Program-made: the position numbers and the translations under genes | Notes under the pieces: generated by a model | What the model saw: the letters and a program-made list of their open reading frames with translations, nothing else | What the model was told of the DNA's origin: nothing | Databases searched by the model: none | Shown here: positions 63,501 to 64,000 of the stretch, one piece after another | Numbering within the stretch: position 1 is the stretch's first letter | How the letters are laid out: each line of letters opens with the position of its first letter | NCBI GenBank assembly: GCA_050012135.1 | Contig: JBEKHT010000009.1 | Span: 1-64,000 of the forward strand | Source of the DNA: JBEKHT01 sp050012135 | Lineage (GTDB): Bacteria > Chloroflexota > Anaerolineae > Anaerolineales > RBG-16-64-43 | DNA length: 64,000 bases | Direction of reading: 5' to 3'

Positions 63501-64000
63501 CGGAGAGAGAGCGCGCGCCCGGTGCGCCACGACCAAGTCCTCGTTGATCATGGAACGGATCTGCTCGTCGCTGAGCCGCTCCAGCTTGTTCACCTCGTGG
63601 GAGGTCCGAAACCCGTCAAAGAAGTGGAGGAAGGGAATCCGCGCCTCGAGCGTGGCCGCGTGGGCAATCATCGCCAGGTCTTGCGCCTCCTGCACGGAGT
63701 TGGAGGCAAGCATGGCAAAGCCTGTCGACCGCGCGGCCATTACGTCGGATTGATCTCCGAAGATCGAGAGGGCCTGGGCAGCGAGGGAGCGGGCCGAGAC
63801 GTGAAAAACAGTCGAGGTCAGCTCGCCCGCGATCTTGTACATGTTGGGGATCATCAGCAGCAGACCTTGCGACGCGGTAAAGGTCGTGGTCAGGCTGCCG
63901 GTTTGGAGCGCCCCGTGCACGGCTCCCGCCGCGCCGCCCTCCGATTGCATCTCGACCACCAGGGGCACCGTGCCCCAGATGTTGGTCTTGCCGGCGGCAG
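60552..64000 (-). CDS. nifJ: Pyruvate:ferredoxin (flavodoxin) oxidoreductase, 5' end beyond window
   Basis: Single-chain PFOR, oxidising pyruvate to acetyl-CoA and CO2 with ferredoxin reduction. The visible about 1149 residues cover most of the about 1170-aa family length; the first residues lie past 64000. In order: the transketolase pyrimidine domain (NIWGTVPLVVEMQ, TASQGLLLMIPNMYK), the C-terminal transketolase-like domain, the gamma domain (FWGLGSDGTVGANKNSIKI, split FWGLGSDGTVG and NKNSIKI), two 4Fe4S ferredoxin motifs (CIQCGKCVMVCP and CTGCGLCVEVCP) and the TPP-binding domain (CAGCGETPYVKL, the ATGCSSIYGG and GGDGWAYDIGFGGLDH region). The final cysteine that ligates the proximal cluster is in the C-terminal part. 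Indicates anaerobic metabolism. Confidence 0.95.
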   Translation of the reverse strand, partial: AAGKTNIWGTVPLVVEMQSEGGAAGAVHGALQTGSLTTTFTASQGLLLMIPNMYKIAGELTSTVFHVSARSLAAQALSIFGDQSDVMAARSTGFAMLASNSVQEAQDLAMIAHAATLEARIPFLHFFDGFRTSHEVNKLERLSDEQIRSMINEDLVVAHRARALSPDHPVVRGTAQNPDVYFQARETVNRFYQACPAIVQKWMDRFAALTGRGYHLFDYVGPADAEYVIVMMGSGAETAEETAKFLADRGEKTGVVKVRLFRPFAVEALMASLPGTVRALAVLDRTKEPSGLGEPLYVDVVTALAEDRGRGKLPLAEMPLVVGGRYGLSSKEFTPAMAKGVFDELRRPQPKNHFTIGIEDDVTHTSLTFDPAFSIEEDDTVRCVFWGLGSDGTVGANKNSIKIIGEDTENYAQGYFYYDSKKSGTVTLSHLRFGPRPIHAPYLIGQANFVACHQFSFLERYDVLKYAVPGAVFLLNSLFEPNEVWDHLPQEVQGQILEKKLRFYVIDANKVAQDTGMGGRINTIMQTCFFAISGVLPRERAIAEIKKSIQKTYGKRGEEVVQQNFRAVDQTLAHLHEVELKAKTVLASSPRRRAGVPAEAPEFVQKVLAPMITLDGDRLPVSALPVDGTYASGTSRWEKRNIALEIPAWEPDLCIQCGKCVMVCPHAVIRQKVYGPNLLAQAPAAFKSAAARFKEFPGAIYSLQVSPEDCTGCGLCVEVCPAKDKKQADHKALNMVPQPSLREQENTNWEFFLSLPEIDRTLVNPGTIKNAQLYEPLFEFSGACAGCGETPYVKLVSQLFGDRAVVANATGCSSIYGGNLPTTPWTHNLEGRGPAWSNSLFEDNAEFGLGMRLTFDKHLEYLHEALPKLADRVGPGLVSELLHADQSHEEGIRAQRARVAELKNQLAGLQDPLAKDLLSLADDLVRKSVWIMGGDGWAYDIGFGGLDHVLASGRNVNVLVLDTEVYSNTGGQASKATPRAAVARFAAKGKSLPKKDLGLIAMSYGYIYVARVAMGANDQQTLRAFLEAEAYDGPSLIIAYSHCIQQGIDMRRGLEQQKLAVQSGYWPLYRYNPMWAAQGKNPLVLDSKAPTIPLEQYAYNETRFRQLLSSDELRAESLMKLAQGDVNERWSLYQYMAAQPYGDGHPSQ

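Overview
The window is high-GC bacterial chromosome. Several traits point to Chloroflexota (Anaerolineae-like or Dehalococcoidia-like): Thr/Pro-rich extracytoplasmic linkers, a TP-linker lipoprotein, GH57 glycan enzymes, a YceD-type protein with a Cys tail, a GT2/PIG-L fusion, a pyruvate:ferredoxin oxidoreductase and an actinobacterial-style CysO/Mec sulfur route. This placement is inference; there is no rRNA or ribosomal marker here. Nearly all the DNA is ordinary chromosome with rather long intergenic stretches. One mobile element, an IS30-type insertion, is present. No CRISPR array or prophage was seen.

Layout. 0-5 kb: a YceD/DUF177 gene divergent from a sulfur-carrier operon (cysM, mec, cysO, an interrupted small gene, moeZ). 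5-10 kb: a sugar epimerase, 3-methyladenine glycosylase, fabI and a GT2/PIG-L fusion. 10-16.9 kb: an ECF sigma factor with an RsrA-like zinc anti-sigma, trxB, a site-2-type M50 protease preceded by a selenocysteine tRNA, a membrane protein with a lectin-like fold, an MBL-fold hydrolase and an FmdB zinc ribbon. 17-20 kb: a methyltransferase, DedA and a broken IS30 element. 20-29 kb: an acyl-CoA ligase, ftsH, a Ser/Thr kinase, a lipid-kinase-like gene, secG, an oligopeptide-binding protein and an IscA-like protein. 29-36.7 kb: an unusual neighbourhood with a degenerate DNA-methylase-like protein, a membrane HEXXH protein, a PD-(D/E)XK nuclease-like protein, an XRE-cupin regulator and a lipoate ligase. 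37-52 kb: carbohydrate genes (sugar-binding lipoprotein, GH57, GH13, then a tight operon of GH57 branching enzyme, glgA, glgC and malQ). 52-64 kb: an rsbV/rsbW module with a broken rsbU, polyprenyl synthase, tatD, a phosphohexomutase, ytxH/DUF948 genes, a HAD protein, a membrane-SH3 protein and the 3' part of a pyruvate:ferredoxin oxidoreductase.

How the genes work together. The 1.2-4.6 kb operon fits cysteine synthesis from a protein thiocarboxylate: MoeZ activates CysO, CysM transfers the sulfur and Mec clips off the cysteine. The sigma/anti-sigma/trxB group looks like a thiol-redox sensing unit. The 45.8-51.7 kb operon makes and remodels glycogen. The 53 kb group is a partner-switching (STAS/HATPase) module.

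The observations most worth following up are: (i) a well-formed tRNA-Sec directly in front of an M50 protease; (ii) four related 24-25 bp palindromic insertions inside one IS30 transposase, whose removal restores a complete reading frame; (iii) in-frame stop codons in cysM and in its small operon neighbour; (iv) a zinc anti-sigma whose Cys/His spacing matches RsrA; (v) a perfect 16-bp palindrome filling the spacer of a promoter; (vi) the 29-34 kb methylase-like/protease/nuclease-like neighbourhood.
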